A stretch of 64,000 bases of DNA from Vitrella brassicaformis (lineage: Eukaryota > Sar > Vitrellaceae): the NCBI GenBank assembly GCA_001179505.1, contig CDMY01000266.1:65788-129787 (forward strand), written 5' to 3'. Shown piece after piece: positions 21,548 to 34,200 of this stretch. Numbering within the stretch: the stretch's first letter is position 1; every line of letters begins with the position of its first letter. Below the pieces are notes generated by a model that searched no databases, had not been told where the DNA came from, and worked only from the letters and a program-made list of their open reading frames with translations. Both the position numbers and the translations under genes were made by a program.

Positions 21548-23580
21548 ATGAAGGTGACGGCGAGCCTCATTGTGCGGTTTTCCCTCTTCCTCATCGTCTA
21601 CTGCGCCCAGCCTCTCGTTCTCGACATGCTCAAGTTCCAAGGCGCAGCCAGTGTGAGTGAGCAGGGGCATATGCACAGGCTGCAGATCTGAAGGCTCCCC
21701 ATGTGCATGTGTCTGTGTCTGTGTGTGTTGATTTGTGTTGTGCAGCCCTCCACCTTCTTGTATCTGTTGCCGCATTACTTGGCTATGGTGCCGGTGGGAT
21801 TCTTCCCGACAGAGAAGAAATTCAGGTCAGCGCGAGTATGGGACTCCGAGGCAGTTAGGCAGACAGGGAGGCAGAAATGGCACATCGTGGATCTGCCGCT
21901 GTTGCTGTGGCTGTTGTGTATGAATGTGTGTGTGGTTCCAGTGAGTGCAATTGGTGGAAGGCGGCTGTCGTCAGTTTTCTCGATGTGCTCCACCAGCTCG
22001 CCGAGAAAGGTGCAGAAGAATGATTACTAGACAGATTGACACACTGCATAGCATAGCGTACTTGCCTGTGTGTGTGTGTCTGTGTATGTGTGCATGTCTG
22101 TGCCAGCTGGTTTGGTGTACGCCGGTTCAGCCGTGTACATAGTCATCGGCAGCAGCTCCATCGTCTGGACGGCCGTCCTCTCGGTGCTCATACTCAAAAG
22201 GTCTTACACAACCGCACAGGTACCTACCTATTTACACACACACCCACGCAGGCCAGTGCAACAGAGCCCTACTTGTGAGTGAGACCCACTATGTTCTTTG
22301 TGTGTGTCTGTGTACTGCGTGTCGTCTCAGTGGTGCGGCATCCTGTTAATCTGTGTGGGTTTGTGCAGCCGTGCGCTGACGCTCAATTTCAGCATCGAGG
22401 ATGAGGAGTTCTTCGGAGTGCTGCTCGTCCTGCCGTCAGCCATACTGGTGGGTGAGCGGTGAAAGGATGGGTGTGGACAGGACATGGCGTGTCTGTCTGG
22501 TGTGGTGTGGTCTGATGAATGGCTGGCTGTATGTATGGCTGTATGTATGTGTGGTTAGCATGCGTTGTCGTTTGTGGTGTATGAGAAGTACCTCCATGGA
22601 GCTGACGCGATTCCGGGGACCAAACTGACCGGACTCATGGGGTAAGCGCCAGCTGGGTAATGGGGCGGGCAGCTGCATGGTATCCAACGGTCGAGCTGTC
22701 TCTCTCTGTATGTATGTGTGTGTGTCATGGGTCTTAGGATAATGTGTGCGGCGGTGCTGTTGGTGTGGACAGGGGTGTGGACGGTCCCGCGGTTCGACAC
22801 CCTCGTCATCGCAAACATCAAAGACAAAGGCGGAAGCATATCGGTCAGTCAGTCAGGGATACATCCACAGCACATTGAGCTTACTTACTGTCTGTGTGTG
22901 TGTGTGTGTGTGTGTAGGTGATAGTGTTGGGTTTCATCTTGTTGTATTTTGTGTGCTTCATCCGAGCGAGTGTGCTGTGGTGGATCATCAAGTCACTCGG
23001 GGCAGTCTCGGCCGGCATTCTAAAGGCAAGCAAGAACAACACCACCACCCCACACACGGCTGTCTGTCTGTCTGTCTGTCCGTATGTCTGTCTGTGTGCA
23101 GGGCATCCGCACGGCCACCGTGTTCATTATGGGACACGTGTTGTTTTGTCACCTGCAGCCATCGCAGTGCCTCACGCCGCCCAAGGCACTCGCTGCATCC
23201 ATCGTACGCTCTTCTTGATGCGATGCCAACCAATCTTTCGGCACACCCACATGGATGTGTGTGTGTGTGTGTGTCAGTGTGTGCTGGGCGTCATAGTCTA
23301 TTCTGTGTCGACCATCAGCGAGAAACAGAGGGAAGATGAGCATAAGCCGAGCAGCAAAGACGCAATCAAGGTGAGAGCCCACGAACACGCACACTCCATC
23401 ACACACAGACTCCGCCACCTGTTCCATCCCTCCCTCTCTGTGTGTGTGTGTGTGAAGGAACGTCTGATCGAGTCAGCTGAGGCGGGCCGGACACTGCCCG
23501 CCCCATCGGACAACAACAGCACCCCGTCGGCCAAGAAGTGGAAAGCCACACCCTTGGGCGGCTCATTCGCCAACCTCTGA
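21548..23580 (+). CDS. DMT-superfamily (SLC35/EamA-like) membrane transporter
   Basis: Eleven exons from the ATG at 21548 to the TGA at 23578-23580 splice in phase. The product has about ten hydrophobic segments and a hydrophilic C-tail. Exon content follows the drug/metabolite-transporter pattern: an N-terminal helix (SLIVRFSLFLIVYCAQP), the HQLAEKAGLVYAGSAVYIV junction, SSIVWTAVLSVLILKRS (the conserved second half of the first repeat), and a late helix pair around CVLGVIVYSVS. Nucleotide-sugar and phosphate-sugar transporters belong to this superfamily; the substrate cannot be deduced. One intron after SAGILK begins with GC instead of GT (AAG then GCAAGC near 23025). The gene starts about 50 bases downstream of the retroelement fragment and faces away from it. 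Confidence 0.78.
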
Positions 23581-25098
23581 TATATGACCTGGGGGGGCTG
23601 GGGAGGGGAGGGGAGGGGAGGGGGAAGTAGCTGCGCTGCGCTGCGCTGCGTGTGTGAGTGTTTGTTGGTGTAGATATTGACACAGCCGGCCGGCCACGCA
23701 CTCGCTTAATTGTGTGTAGAGAGAGGAGACAGACAGACAGACAGACGCCTGAGAGATGGATGGGAGCGTATTGGTTTCGGTCAGCCAAGGCAGCAGCAAC
23801 TGGGAGGGCGTTTTAATGCCTCTGACTGATTAGTGAGTGACCGATCGGATCGATCGCAGTGCACAGACATTCTCAGTGGTGACTGACGTTCGTTGTCCAT
23901 TCAATGGTGACTGACTGACAGGCAGACAGGCACACGTCCAAACGTCCAACCAAACAAGAGAATTCGCGACATCCATCCATCCATCCATCCATCGGCCCAT
24001 AGCCATATAGTCCACACACACGCACACTGTCTCAGTGTGTGTGTATGCATGCAGTCAGTGAATGGCAGAAATGCGAGAAGTTGATGTCGGCTGGTGTGTC
24101 GGTTCTCTTGGCACCCTCGGCACGGTAGCGGCACACCACACGCAACAACACAACTCCATTGATAGCAAGTCGACGCTTCCTGCAGCGTAGGTAGATCGGC
24201 GTGGCTGGGCGTAAGCCATCGTCAAAGCTGGGCAATGCAATGCTGTGTTGCGTGGTCGCCCCGCCCCGCCCCAGCAACGGCAAAGACACCGACACTACCG
24301 AGGCAATTGTTTGATTCATGTAGACGGATGCTGTGGTACGGTGGATGGACGGGGTGTGTTGTGGGTCTGTCTGTGGCTTGGCTGTCTCTCTCCCTACAGG
24401 TCGGCCAGCCAGCACGCACACAAATGCAGCCACTCACAGGTAAACCAATCTGTCACTCACTCACTTGCCGCTCTCAGCTCTCTCTCTCTCCCTCTGTCAT
24501 TAAGCAGATCCCCCCCGATCACACACAGATGCACAGCACACAAGACACGCAATTCCGCACGGGATGAGAGAAAGGGGCAAAAACGACCACTGGCAGACAG
24601 ACAGACTGGCAGGCGGACGGACGGAGGGACCAGCACAAAGCTTCATTTGCACAGGTAAGCGAGCGGGCAGGCAGGTGGGTCTGTGTCTGTCTGCACCGTT
24701 GCCGCAGTCAGTCAGTCAGTGGTCCATACTGATGATGATTTACATACACACACACATGCACATCTGGATGGATGGTGTACAAGAACCCTCAGTCAGCTCC
24801 TGGGTGGGCTGGGCTGCACGGGTCAATTCTAGCCTAGCCACGGCTTCCATTCTCCGACCGACCGATCGGTCAGTCAGTCAGTCAGTCAGGAGACGACAGC
24901 AAAAAGAGCGGATGGGTGTCACTGGATGGATGGATGGATCAGGCCAACAGCCTGCCGGGCAAACGACCACCTAGCCACACCAAAGACACACACACAGTGA
25001 GCACACCCGCCTCCTTCTCCATCTCTCTCTGTGGCCTCCTCCCTCCGGCTTACTCACCGTCCACTCATCCACCCACAGGTCCGCCAATTACAGCTCGG
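23581..25098. other. Long repeat-rich intergenic region
   Basis: About 1.5 kb between the transporter and the zinc-ribbon gene. It contains GGGGA and GCTGC tandem repeats near 23595-23650, several (GATG)n and (CAGT)n runs, and short palindromic CGATCGGATCGATCG-like sequence near 23842-23858. Open frames here are short, overlap on both strands and have repeat-driven composition. Nothing supportable. Confidence 0.5.
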
Positions 25099-26100
25099 TC
25101 ACAGCATGCACGTCTTGTCGTGATGCACCACCACACCGCCACCACCACCAGCCCGCACCCTCGCACCCCTCTCCCTCTCCCGCCCCTTGCCGCGCACCTT
25201 CTTCACACGCTCCCTCTCCCTGTTCCGCCCAGCACCAGCAATATGGTGGTGCTTGGCGTGTTGCCGACAGGCTGCGGGAGGTATGTTAGCGTTGGCTCGG
25301 AAGAGCGCCAGGCCCATCTCGATGTCGTCGTCGCTCTCGCACTCGCTGCTGTCCTCCTCGTGGATGAAGGTGCACGTGGGGATCGGCACGGGGGGAGGCG
25401 GAGGAGGGCTGCTGCGGTCACACGACACACAACACAACACAACACAGCACAACACAACACAAGACAGCACACCACACCAAATGGGTTCCTCTGCGGAGGA
25501 TGGATACGTGTGTGTGTGGATGTGGGTTGATTTAATGTGGTTACAAGTGGGTGTGAGCGCGTTTCTTGGCTCGTTCTCGCGAGGACTTGTAGTTGGCCGC
25601 TGTGTTGAAATCGCCCAGGCACACCAAACGCATTGAACCATGACCTGAACACACCACAGACAGACACACGGACGGACAACCGTCGCACACATACAACCTG
25701 TGCCAACCAATGCGTGTAACCGACACCAAAGCCCACCACCCACCTAGTGACGGTGCGGTCTTGACGGCAGCCGCCGATGTGCCCCTCGGCAATAGTGAGG
25801 GGCCGACTCGGCCACTGATTGAGGGCGAGGCATCGATGGCCTCGCCAGGACGCACAAACAGAAAGTTTCCGCAATGGACGCAATACGCTGACAACCACAC
25901 ACGCACACACGCAGACAGACCGACAGACAGAGAGGAAAGGCACAAACATTCATCGTGGGGGGTGTGGCCGTGTTTGTTCTCTGTTCTCCTTGTTTCGCTG
26001 CCCACTCACTGGTCTTGCCGTTCTTGCCACTGCACTGCCAGCATATGACGGCATCGCAACTAGCCCGGTCCGCCTGAGTCACTTCCCTCTGGGGCTCCAT
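25099..26100 (-). CDS. Small zinc-ribbon-like protein, about 215 aa
   Basis: Four exons splice in phase from the ATG at 26100 (exon 1 26100-26010) to the TGA at 25099-25101. The first splice junction joins CWQCSGKNGKT to TYCVHCGNF, creating a C-x2-C / C-x2-C pair that looks like a zinc ribbon. The middle contains MRLVCLGDFNTAANY and a basic stretch. The last exon starts with a proline run, continues with an acidic patch (EEDSSECESDDD), and ends with long Arg/Glu/Lys- and Gly-rich sequence. No family recognised; nucleic-acid or protein binding is plausible from the ribbon and the basic tail. Confidence 0.6.
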
Positions 26101-26726
26101 TTATCGGTCACTCACACGCAGATCAGCTCAAAAGGCTTCCTTTAGCCACCACACCTCACAGAAGGGATGAAATACACACTCAGACAGTTGGCTTCCTTGC
26201 TCGCCCCGCCCTCCCCGCCCCTGATCAGCTCGCGAGCGGCCGCAGGGAGGCAAAGAGAAGCACCGGTTCAAAAGCTGCGGTGTCCTGCCGCCAATTGGGT
26301 CAGTGACTGCTTTGGCTGACAGGCCGCTGTCTCTTGCGCCAGATGAGAGGCCTCCCTTAGGACAAAGACAGCCAAACCGGCGAGAGGCACCGGGAGGCAG
26401 GGAGCGGACAGCCGTGTGTCGTTGAACTGGCCTTTGAGCGGTGGAGGAGAGGGAGTCGGCCACACCGCTGGCCAGATGTCGGATGGGTGACCGGACTGAT
26501 TGCTGCCCTTTCACTGGCGCAAGCTCCGGATCTTCAAAGGGGACGTACAAGGGGGCGGAGCGATGAGGACGGACAAGCGGGAGAGGCTGCAAACACTGAC
26601 AGACACTCCCCTGCCTCTACGCACCTGCTTCCCCGCTTCAGTTGCCTCCCTCTACTCTCGACGATCGTTTTGCATGCTCAGTTCCACCTTCAGCCCCGTT
26701 GCAGTTTGCCGATCTGCGTCGCCAGC
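26101..26726. other. Divergent intergenic region
   Basis: About 630 bases between the zinc-ribbon gene (-) and the DNAJB13-like gene (+). Less repetitive than other spacers, it includes near-perfect GC-rich palindromic bits but no identifiable promoter element. A 154-codon minus-strand frame (26592-26128) lacks protein-like composition and is not called. Confidence 0.45.
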
Positions 26727-28895
26727 ATGGGGGGAGCTAACAAGGACTACTACTTCATCTTGGGGCTGCAACGGTCGACGGCCAAGGATGAGGACATCAA
26801 AAGAGCCTACCGGCAGCTGGCACTCAAGTGGCACCCGGCCAAGTGAGCGCTCTGCGTGTTGCGGGGTGGAATTCAGGCCGCACGGTGCTGATGTTGGTTG
26901 TGATGTTGGTTGTCGGGTGCAGGTATACGGACAGAATAGAGGTGGCTGAGCATCACTTTGCTGAAGTGGCTGAGGCATACGAGGTGGGCCGAGGGAAAGG
27001 CAGCGGGGGCCGATGGAAAGCACGCACTCATCGTTCCCCGTGTGTCGCTCTCTCTGTCCTGTTTTTTCCTCTCTCTCTCTGTAGGTCTTGTCTGACCGTA
27101 GGAATACGAGACGGGAATGGCTGGCCGGCCATTGCTTGCTGCACCGACTTCGCGTCTCTGTGTGTGTCTGTACGTGTGTGTTCAGCCAAGAAGAGGGCCA
27201 TCTACGACCAGTTTGGGGAGACCGGCCTCAAGAATGGCGTCGTCGACCAGACAGGAGGTAAGTCAGACACCCAATGCAACAAACTCCTCCCCCGTGCGCC
27301 ATGCCTTAATCCATTGATGCGTGCAGGCTTCCTTGGGGGTTATCAGTTCACCACGGGGGCCATGCAGGTGTTCCAGCAGTTCATGGGCAAAGAGAGCCCC
27401 TTTGGCGCACCTGCAGCAGGTGTGTCAATGCGTCATCCATCCATCCATCCAACGATCCATCGTCCATAGACATGCCCTGTGTCTGCCTATCTTGCTGTCT
27501 GATATCAGAGTTGGAGGAGGCCTTCACGTGGAGCTCGCTGCACGGAAAGCAGAGCAACAAATGCGACCCTTTACACGTATTTACTCAGATGGACAGACGA
27601 TCCCGAACACAGACGACTGATGACAAATGTGTGCGTGTGTGTGGTTGATTCAGGAGCGTCTCGTGTGCACACTGGAGGAGCTCTACTGTGGCAGCGCCAA
27701 GAAAGTCCAAGTGCAGAGACGCGTAAGCAAGTTGGCATTGTATGTATGCTTCGATGGATGGATGGAATGATCCTCTGTCTGCACACCGCCTGTGTGCGTT
27801 GGTGTGTGTGGGTATGCAGCGTCTGTCGGCCGACAAGCGCACCACGTTTCTCGAGACGAAATCCTACGTCATCCGCGTCCAGCCAGGTAGGTGTGCAACC
27901 AGCCATAGCCATACATGCGACGGCACATGTGCGTGTCTGTGTGCGTATGTGTAGGTTGGTGCGACGGCACGACCCTGACGATGGCTGGCGAGGGCAATGA
28001 GGAACACCCCAACATGCTCGCCGGTGGGTGACTGTGAGCGTCAACAGACAACCAAGGCCACGCACCCACGCACTCGTCTGTCTGTCTCTCTGTCTCTCTG
28101 TCTGTCCGTCCGTCCGTCCGTCCGTCCGTCTGTGTGCGCCATCCATCAGGCGATTTGGTCTTCACTGTCGAGACAGCTCCACACCCACACTTCACGAGAC
28201 AAGGTGGCGAAGAGTGACATCTCTGTGTGTGTGTGTCAATGTGTATGTGTGTGTGCGTGTGTAGGTTTGGATCTGAAGCACGTGGCGTCCATTTCCCTCG
28301 TCCAGGCGCTGTCGGGACATGTTGTTCATGTGGTCAGTCAGCCACTCAGTGACGGACTCTGACACTGCCACCACCGCTCTACCTACCTGTGTGTATGTGT
28401 TCATTTTAGCCGCATCAGAACGGCACCACTCTCTCCGTGGCCGTCCCTGAAGTCGTCTCGTAAGACAACACGAATCAGTCGATGCACAACCATTCACCAC
28501 ACACACACACACACTTTTGCTCTTGTCCGGTGTCTGTTGGTGTCTCCGATGCCCACATGCAGCCCCGACAGTGTCAAGAGGCTCAAAGGGGAAGGGCTGC
28601 CAAATCCTGAGAAACCCGAAGAAAAGGGTCAGTCAGTTAGTCAGTCTGTCACAGCATCATCACATCATGGCACTTGTACCCTGTGTGTGGATCATGGCTG
28701 GGCTGTGCAGGCGACATTGTGCTGACGTGGGACATTCGCTTCCCCCCAGCAGTGCGCACCGACCAGAGAAAAGCCCTGGTAGACACCCATACGACAGGGG
28801 GCAAGGAACCACCCTTGTTTACGGCTGCACTGTTTGCTCTCCACTGGCAGGCGCGTATCTTCCCGGAGGGGCCGAGAGCACGCCAGCTGGTGTGA
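26727..28895 (+). CDS. DNAJB13: DNAJB13 / radial-spoke RSP16-type J protein with HPA in place of HPD
   Basis: Fifteen short exons from the ATG at 26727 to the TGA at 28893-28895 splice in phase. The order is J domain ([27 protein letters not shown], then [16 protein letters not shown] across an intron), a short G/F-like linker ([13 protein letters not shown]), then the two beta-domains of class II DnaJ proteins ([35 protein letters not shown]) and [10 protein letters not shown] near the end. The catalytic HPD is HPA. DNAJB13/RSP16, which sits in radial spokes of motile cilia, also lacks HPD, so this looks like the orthologue with a non-stimulating J domain. No zinc-finger region is present, as expected for the class. 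Expression with other ciliary genes is expected. Confidence 0.85.
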
Positions 28896-29280
28896 AGATT
28901 GATTGCTTTGCGTGGGTGGGGGTCGGGCTGATGGACTGCCTTTCTTTCCGGTGCGAACGACATGACATGCGTCGAGGACACATTTGACTGAATGGATGAG
29001 ATGATGGCCTGAAAGTGGTGCACGAGTGCACGAGTGTCAGGGGTGTTTCGTCACACACACATGATATATAAGCGGCTGAGACATACTCTGTATACTTTGC
29101 ACTTACCGCACCATGCTGTCGCACTACTGTACTCTACGGATGTCTACTTGCAGGGCCGGCCAGGTTAAATCATGAGGGGCACCCTCTCTCGGTAACACTG
29201 CACACACCAGCAGCCATAGCAATAAACACATCCACATACATGCATCTCGCCATTCTCCCCTCCTCTGCATCACCCGCATC
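28896..29280. other. Intergenic; contains third, weaker copy of the dispersed motif
   Basis: Spacer between converging features. On the minus strand at 29149-29134 is AAGTAGACATCCGTAG, related to the motifs at 4365 and 39523 and again just past the stop of an odd gene. An AT-rich ATATATAAG lies near 29065. No gene. Confidence 0.45.
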
Positions 29281-30965
29281 TCACGTACGTTTAGCAACAC
29301 TCCGCACAAAGCCAGTAGCCGCTTCCTTCAGCTGCTTCGGCGCTCCCTCTCCCGACGCCATCAGCACACATGTGCGGAAGAAGTCACGCGCATGCTTGAT
29401 GACAAGCGCAGACGGCTCACCGCCCCCATTTCCATCTCCCCTCTCCTCCCCCGCCTCCGGCACGATGGTGTCGATAACTTTCTGGTACCAGGCTCGTATG
29501 GCCGCCTTGCTGTGCATGCGTTTGCCAACACACTCGTCCATGAGAGGCTTGAGCTGCAGGTGGGCGTGGGCTGCGATCTTGTCGGCCTCCTCGACCACGC
29601 TGCCGCCACGTAGTCGTTAAGGGCCTCGGCGCAAAACGCCTCCTTCGCTCCCTGCTGGCCCTGCTCTGAGTGGGTGTAGAGGTGGCTGACGGCAAAGCAC
29701 GGCGAGGCGGCGTGGGTGAGCACAGGCGCTTAGCCTTCTTGCCGTTCATCGTCCGAGAAGTCTCGAAGTCGATGGCAGCAAGCTCCGCCGTGTGCGCATT
29801 GCGGACTAGAAGATTATGCCAGCTGAGGTCTTTGTGTGTATAGCCGGCAGCCGCAAGCATCTCGAGGCAGCGGATGAGATTCAGTACGGCGACGCACCGA
29901 ACTCGCCAATCGGCGATTGGCGCATGTGGGTCACCGCAGTGCTCCCCTCTGATCATGTCCAATAGCGTGATTCCTGGACACAGAAACACGCACGCATGTC
30001 AGTGGAATTGTGACTGCAGGGCGAGCAGGTCTACCTCCTTGATGAGCTTCTTTTCCCGCCGCAACACCACCTTATCCCCCTCCAGCGCACACGACAGCCG
30101 ACCGCTCTGCTCCTGTGGGATCAGCTTGAGCTGTGTGATCGTCCGTGCGATGTTACCATTCGATGATCTCCCGACATCTTCCATGACGACACATATGCCC
30201 ACCCTCCCCTCGTCATCCACACCATCAGGCCGGAGCCGCTCCACATCAGATGCACAGTGAAAGATGCGTGGGACAGCCAGCGATGAACTTCGGTGGCTTG
30301 CCGTCTTGCCGAATGACGCGGATGTGCTCCTTGGTCTGGTCCCACTGGAAATGCCGGACCCCAAGGCCACGCCGTCTAGCTTCAGGGACAATTGATGTGC
30401 TGACACGCCTTAGGGCCCGCTCGTAGATGGCAGCGCTCGCAGGGCCGAGGTCCGCCTCGCAGTACTGCTTGCTCACGTAGGCCATAATGTCCTTCCATGC
30501 ACCTCAGAACGGCCTTTTCTTCTTGAAAGCCGACCGCCGTGTACCTGGGCAGAAGCAGCAGCAGCGGGCACAGTGTTTGGGATGGATGGGTGAGGCGGAG
30601 GCGCTGGCGTGGCCTGCTGCGCACACAAGACAAGCAGCACATCAGTGCACTTGAAAGAGATCGTGGTGCGTTGATGTGCTGACCACAACGGTGGCTACGG
30701 TGGCAACATGGTTGACGAAGTTGAATACGTACTGGTCGACCGAGATGTTGGTGCACTGATTGATGAGCATGGGGCTCCTGCCTGCCGACAGATGGCCGCA
30801 CACCAAGATCAACACCTGCAACACAACCAAAGGAACCAAACTGATCAATGAGCGTGTATGCTTGTGGCCCTGCTCACCGTCCTGTCCGCTGGAACTGCCC
30901 TCCAGCCTTCTCACAGACCTTGACCACCTTGCGGCCCACGTCCGAACAAGTATTTCCTTCCCCAC
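29281..30965 (-). pseudogene. Protein-kinase-like pseudogene with several frameshifts
   Basis: Reading minus-strand exons gives kinase-like landmarks: a hinge-like VGICVVMEDVG (about 30195), a catalytic loop THKDLSWHNLL and a DFE in place of DFG (AAIDFETSRT, about 29770-29840). The pattern resembles FunK1-like or other atypical kinases more than canonical ones. The frame is broken at least three times: near 30285, where GCTG is duplicated; near 29738, between KAKR and the next frame; and near 29600, after NDYVAA. An upstream exon (about 30818-30690) encodes GRSPMLINQCTN and flanks a Pro/Ala exon. With so many shifts the gene is probably dead. Confidence 0.55.
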
Positions 30966-31269
30966 TCCTCGGACCAGGGCATCGCGTACCGAGGACGAAG
31001 CCGCTTCTTCCTCGTCGGCGGCTCAGGATAGGCCTGTCAGTGGGGAGCACGCCCGGTCCCACGCCACGGGATAAACAGGATGCGCCTGACTGTTGAGGCG
31101 CCATGCAGCTCAAATTCACGTGACGGCTAAATCATAAAAAACCAAAAGTTTCCGTCTCCGATTCTCGACAATGTTTGCGAGCTCAATTCGCGCAGATCTG
31201 TTGCTTTGCTGCATCTGACATTCCGAGGATGTTGGACACTCTGTCCAGGTCGTCTACGACAGACCATGA
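30966..31269. other. Intergenic region upstream of aspartyl protease
   Basis: About 300 bases, AT-richer than surroundings (AAATCATAAAAAACC near 31129). It likely contains the promoter of the protease gene and the decayed 5' end of the kinase-like pseudogene. Confidence 0.4.
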
Positions 31270-34200
31270 ATGACGACGATGCGTCCCATCAATAAACGCC
31301 TCTCATTGCCCTCCCTCTTCCTTCTCATCCTCTCGTGGCCCTCTCCCCATCGCATCTGTTTTGCGCGTGATGCGGGACTCGATGCGGGAGCATTCACCAG
31401 CATCGCTCTGCCCATCGAGCAGCGCGTCAACGTTCCTCTCGTCCACCAGCTCATCACCAACGAGACACTCCGAGCAGAGGCCCTTCGCAGCCGCTTTCCC
31501 GCCATCTTCTACAACAGCAGCGGCGGCAGCGGTAGCAATGAGTCCTTTTCGTTTTCGTTTCCATCCCCGTCGTCGCTGGAGGAGACCAGCCCCCATCACG
31601 GCGAGAAGGGCAAGGCAGACAAGGACAAGAAGCCCACGCGAGAGGTGCTGAGCGTCGCCAACTATGACGACCTAGAGGTAGGCCACACCACACCGCGCGA
31701 CGCCTCGCCACACGACGCCATGAATGCATCCAATGCACGAGTGACTGTGGTTCATGGCTGGCTCTGCAGTACTCGAGCACAATCCATGTGGAGGGGAGGT
31801 CTTTTGTGGTGACGGTCGACACAGGGAGTTCCTATTTATGGCTGCCGGGCAAGGACTGCCGCGCCTGCGCTGACGTCGACCACGACATCGGCTGCGATGA
31901 GTGCGCCGGCTCCTCCCGCCTCCCCGACTGCACAAACCCGCTCAACGAGCCAGTGGACCTCCACTACGTCAGTGGCAGGGCCAAGGGCGCCCTGTGCAAA
32001 GGCAAGGTGGCGCTGGGCGCATTCGAGCTGACTGAACAGGTGTATGCCCACATATCGAGGACCGACCACGCCTTCGCAGATGGCACTTCGAGCGATGGGG
32101 TGCTGGGTTTGGGGTTCCGGGACGACACTGGCAAGAGCTACCCCACTGTGATGGAAAGCATTGTCGCGCACAAGCTGCTGGACCGGCCGACGATTTCCTT
32201 CATCTTGACGAGTGGAGGGAGAAGAGGGTCTCAGCTGGTGCTCGGCTCACCGCCGTGGACATCACGGTTGGCGGCAACGGCGAGATGGATGTGCATAGAG
32301 CACTGCTCACGTGTGTGTGTGTGTGTGTTTGTGTGTGTTTCAGGTTTGCATACCCTTTGCCTGTGTTGGATCGCGCTCACTGGATGGTACGATTCACCTC
32401 TGTGTCGGGCTATGTGCCGAACCTCGAACACAACAAAGTGGAGAGGTGGGCGTTCAGACACACACACACACACACACACGTCTGCGTACGGAGGTGTATT
32501 CATATGATGACTGGAGATTGTGTGTGTGTGTGTGTGTGTGTGTGGATTGCAGGCGGCCTCTGCCGGTGGCTACTAGGGCCATCGTTGACACAGGGTCATC
32601 GTTGATACACACGCCGACAGACCCACTCGCATTCCCACTGCTCCTTCAGAACATCGTAAGCACAACACAGCACCCTCATGTGTCATCCATCCACCCATCT
32701 AAGTGGCTCTCTCCCAGGCCCCTCCTGAGCTCGAGCTGCTGACGACTGGCTGTACCAACGTCAAGCCACATGTGCCCAACACGCCCATCCACTGCCCCTG
32801 CCACAACACACACGCCTGGCGGCCCTTCAGCTTCGACATATGGGACGTCACCTTCACCATCGGACCCAACGAGTACTTCATTCCGGGCCTCAACGACGAG
32901 GAGGACGAGACCAGCTGCACCCTGGGCGTGGTGTCGACCGACGTGTTGGGGGGCCGGGGGGGCGAGGGCGTCTGGCTGCTCGGCGATGTGTTCCTCAAAA
33001 AGTTAGTAGTGAGACAGAAAGGCGGAAGAAACCTGGAGAGATGCAGTGTGTGAGTGTGTGTGTGCAGGTGGGCATCGACATTCGATTTCGGCATGCGGAC
33101 GGTGGCCTTCTCCGGGTCCTTCCCCGGCGGGCCGTGCGACAAGGACAAGAAGCACGACGACAAGGACGACTCATCCGGCGGCTTCAGCATCGAGGGCTGG
33201 CTCAACAAACAGGAGTCCAAGCAGTGCAAGGGAGAGGAGCCCGAGGAGCCCAAAGAGCTCGAGCAGCTGGAGAACAACGTGACCCAATGGCTGCGGCAAT
33301 ATGGGCCCTACATCCTCGCGGGGGTGTCGACTCTCGTCGTCTTAGCGGCCATCGCCTATTTCCTGCACAAGCGGGGCCCACAGCCGGTGCCGGACACATT
33401 GCCCGTTGTCTTGTCATACCGAACGCCATCTGTGGCCCCTCTGGCGAGCTACGAGGCGCCCCCGCATTCATCGGTGCCTTCGTCGGCCCCGCCCCCGCCC
33501 CCCTCACTCCCGCCGCCCTCATACATATCATCCACGTACGTCCTCAGCCACAGACACAGACACACAGACGCACAACACATCTATCTGTCCGGTATGTGCA
33601 TCACTCTGCCTGAAGGCCTCCCCGTTCGCCTCCTCCCCCACTGCACAAGCCACCGACGCCCCGCGCCGTCACGTTTCACGAGCTGCTGGGCGAGGAGAAT
33701 GAGCGGCTGGCAGAGGAGGGCGCGGTGCTGCTGTATGCGGTCCCGGTGTACAATCGAAGGGGCGATCGCAACGTGCCGTGGCGCGCGTGTGACCTGGTCT
33801 ACTACTCGAGCACCAAGAGGGCATGGTGTCGGATCGAGATGGCTTACCTTGAGAAGGACCCTCTCAATGGAGATGTGCTCTTCAGAGGTGCGGTGGGTGG
33901 GCATGGCCGTGTATGTCGTGCACCATTGTGAGTGTGGATGGGTGGATGTCTGCAGGTGTGCTGCCGTACGAAGACAGCGACGTGGGGACGCCCTTCTACG
34001 TCATCGACCGATTCTCGAGCGACAGGGACCACCCAAACGCCTTCTGCGGTAAGTACCTTCATCGTGTGTGTATATGCGACTGCACACAAGGAAGGCCCCA
34101 GTGAGTTGAGTGAGTTGAGTGCATGAGTTAATGCTGTCGTTCGTGTGATCGTCCACATGCAGGTGAGAGGGAGCGGTCTGGTGCTCTGGATGGCAACTAT

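Noticed and set aside
26128-26592. 154-codon minus-strand open frame in the zinc-ribbon/DNAJB13 spacer
   Set aside because: Arg/Ser/Pro/Gly-rich composition typical of chance GC-rich frames, no splice partners and no motif.
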